NCBI GenBank assembly: GCA_937921865.1
Contig: CAKZWF010000045.1
Coordinates: forward strand, 16,069 to 80,068
DNA: 64,000 nucleotides
Reading direction: 5' to 3'
DNA from: an uncultured Pseudomonadales bacterium
GTDB taxonomy: Bacteria; Pseudomonadota; Gammaproteobacteria; Pseudomonadales; Azotimanducaceae
Shown: positions 62,780-64,000 of the stretch, piece after piece
Numbering within the stretch: the first letter of the stretch is position 1
Layout: each line of letters starts with the position of its first letter
Made by a program: the position numbers and the translations under genes
Notes under the pieces: generated by a model
Database searches by the model: none
Seen by the model: the letters and a program-made list of their open reading frames with translations, nothing else
What the model was told of the DNA's origin: nothing

Positions 62780-64000
62780 TCAGGCGCTCACTCGATTGAT
62801 GGAGAGGACGCCCGGGACGTTGCGCAGCCTTCGGATGACGCGGGCGAGATGGGTTCGATCCTGGATGGACAGCCTTACAATCACGCTGGTCAGTTCGGCA
62901 TTGCGTTCTTCCACGTGGATGTTTTCGACTCCGGCGTCTGTTGCAGAAATGGTGCTGGCCAGCTCAGCAATGATGCCTTTCTTCCGGTTCACTTCGATGC
63001 GCAGCGTGGTCAGGAACTCGCTGTCTTCGGTGGGTGCCCAGTAGGCCGGAATGATTTCACGGGCGCTGCTGCGGCGGCGGATTTCAGTCATGTTGGGGCA
63101 GGTTTCAACATGCACTACAAAGCCCTTTCCGGGCGTCATGTGGCCGACAATGGCATCGCCAGGCACCGGGCCACAGCAGCGACCGTAGTTGATCACCATA
63201 CCGTCGCCGCCGCGCACCGCTACCGGCCCGCCGGATTCAACAGCAACCCCCTGAAAATCCGGGTTGTCGGCTTCCAGCAACCTTTGTGCGACCACATAGG
63301 ACATCAGTCTGCCGGTGCCGATATCCGCGAGCATTTCATCCAGGCGCTTCACGCCGAACTCGGTGAACACCCGTCGCAGCCGGCGAAAGTCCAGATCGTT
63401 GATGTTTTTGTTGGCGCTTGCCAGGGATCGGTTCAGTAATTGCCGACCGAAGGTGATGGACTGTGACTCCTGCTGATCTTTCAATGCCTGGCGAATGCCC
63501 GTGCGGGCCTTGCCTGAAACGACAAAGGTCAGCCAGTCGGGATTGGGACGGCCGCCTTCGGCGGTAATAACCTCAACAGTCTGGCCGCTCTGCAGCTGCT
63601 GTGACAGAGGTGCCAGGTTGCGGTCGATACGGCAGGCGACACAGCGGTTGCCGACATCGGTATGAACGGAGTAGGCGAAATCCACCGGGCAGGCGCCGCG
63701 GGGCAGCTCCATGATTTCGCCGCGAGGCGTGAATACGTAGACCTCATCCGGAAACAGGTCTATTTTCAGGCTTTCGATGAATTCCATCGGGTTACCGGCG
63801 CGCTGCTGCAGATCCAGCAGATCCCGCACCCACTGCCTGGCACGCTGCTGGCTGCCTTGCTGCCCACCCTCCTCCGACTTGTACAGCCAGTGGCCGGCGA
63901 TACCGTTCTCGGCGACTTCATCCATATGCTGGGTACGGATCTGTACCTCAATGGGTACGCCGTGCATCCCGAACAGCGTGGTGTGCAGGGACTGGTAGCC
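62780..64000 (-). CDS. spoT: Bifunctional (p)ppGpp synthetase/hydrolase SpoT, 3' part (cut by window edge)
   Basis: The open frame runs off the right edge. The visible 406 residues begin in the synthetase domain ([27 protein letters not shown]), then the TGS domain ([16 protein letters not shown]), a zinc-finger-like region with RCCGPVPGD, and a C-terminal ACT domain. The order ahead of ridA and recG favours SpoT over RelA. The N-terminal hydrolase part lies outside the window. Confidence 0.93.
   Translation of the reverse strand, partial: GYQSLHTTLFGMHGVPIEVQIRTQHMDEVAENGIAGHWLYKSEEGGQQGSQQRARQWVRDLLDLQQRAGNPMEFIESLKIDLFPDEVYVFTPRGEIMELPRGACPVDFAYSVHTDVGNRCVACRIDRNLAPLSQQLQSGQTVEVITAEGGRPNPDWLTFVVSGKARTGIRQALKDQQESQSITFGRQLLNRSLASANKNINDLDFRRLRRVFTEFGVKRLDEMLADIGTGRLMSYVVAQRLLEADNPDFQGVAVESGGPVAVRGGDGMVINYGRCCGPVPGDAIVGHMTPGKGFVVHVETCPNMTEIRRRSSAREIIPAYWAPTEDSEFLTTLRIEVNRKKGIIAELASTISATDAGVENIHVEERNAELTSVIVRLSIQDRTHLARVIRRLRNVPGVLSINRVSA

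Noticed and set aside
62910..62925. TCTTCCACGTGGATGT in spoT as a parS site
   Set aside because: Four mismatches to the palindromic consensus, mostly in one half. It is explained as coding sequence.

Overview
The window is a chromosomal segment of a gammaproteobacterium, centred on the replication origin. Gene order, protein families and ParB-site sequence resemble Pseudomonas, Cellvibrio and Halieaceae-type lineages. I infer a free-living aerobe of the Pseudomonadales/Cellvibrionales kind and cannot name a genus. No rRNA, tRNA, insertion sequence, prophage or CRISPR array was seen.

Left part (1-11.8 kb): the tail of a DUF2782 gene and thrB face a leftward block of aerobic respiration genes. 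In transcription order this block is coxB (with a C-terminal cytochrome c domain), coxA, cox11, coxC, surf1, a small thioredoxin-like membrane protein, cyoE and sco, followed directly by the ergothioneine genes egtB and egtD. The heme A synthase gene, which usually lies just before cyoE in this kind of cluster, is absent. DUF2909 sits on the opposite strand inside the cluster. EgtB, EgtD and, further away, DctQ have no ATG/GTG/TTG where their conserved N-termini require a start.

11.8-24.6 kb: yheV, aroE, tsaC, purE, dprA and a LysM protein read leftward. def, fmt, rsmB, trkA and trkH read rightward, followed by an LpxL-type acyltransferase (leftward), gmhB and plsC. This is the familiar neighbourhood of the origin in Pseudomonas-like genomes, lacking several genes that usually intervene (hemF, qor, glyQS).

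24.6-46.9 kb: gyrB, recF, dnaN and dnaA read leftward from the origin. oriC lies between dnaA and rpmH, with a DnaA-box cluster, an AT-rich stretch and a strong rpmH promoter. Rightward come rpmH, rnpA, yidD, yidC, mnmE, mnmG, rsmG, parA, parB and the full atpIBEFHAGDC operon. Two palindromic parS sites lie inside recF, about 10 kb from parAB. The atp operon ends in five 18-bp tandem repeats and a hairpin terminator.

46.9-64 kb: glmU, glmS and uvrD are followed by an accessory block: a TakP-like TRAP transporter (binding lipoprotein on +, DctM and DctQ on -) that brackets an enoyl-CoA hydratase and an amidohydrolase. Then come ubiA, rubredoxin, a dicarboxylate/glutamate symporter, recG, ridA and the 3' part of spoT. 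The ridA-recG gap is filled almost completely by a second 18-bp tandem array clearly related to the one after atpC. This repeat family, always starting across the stop codon of the preceding gene, is the most unexpected structure in the window.
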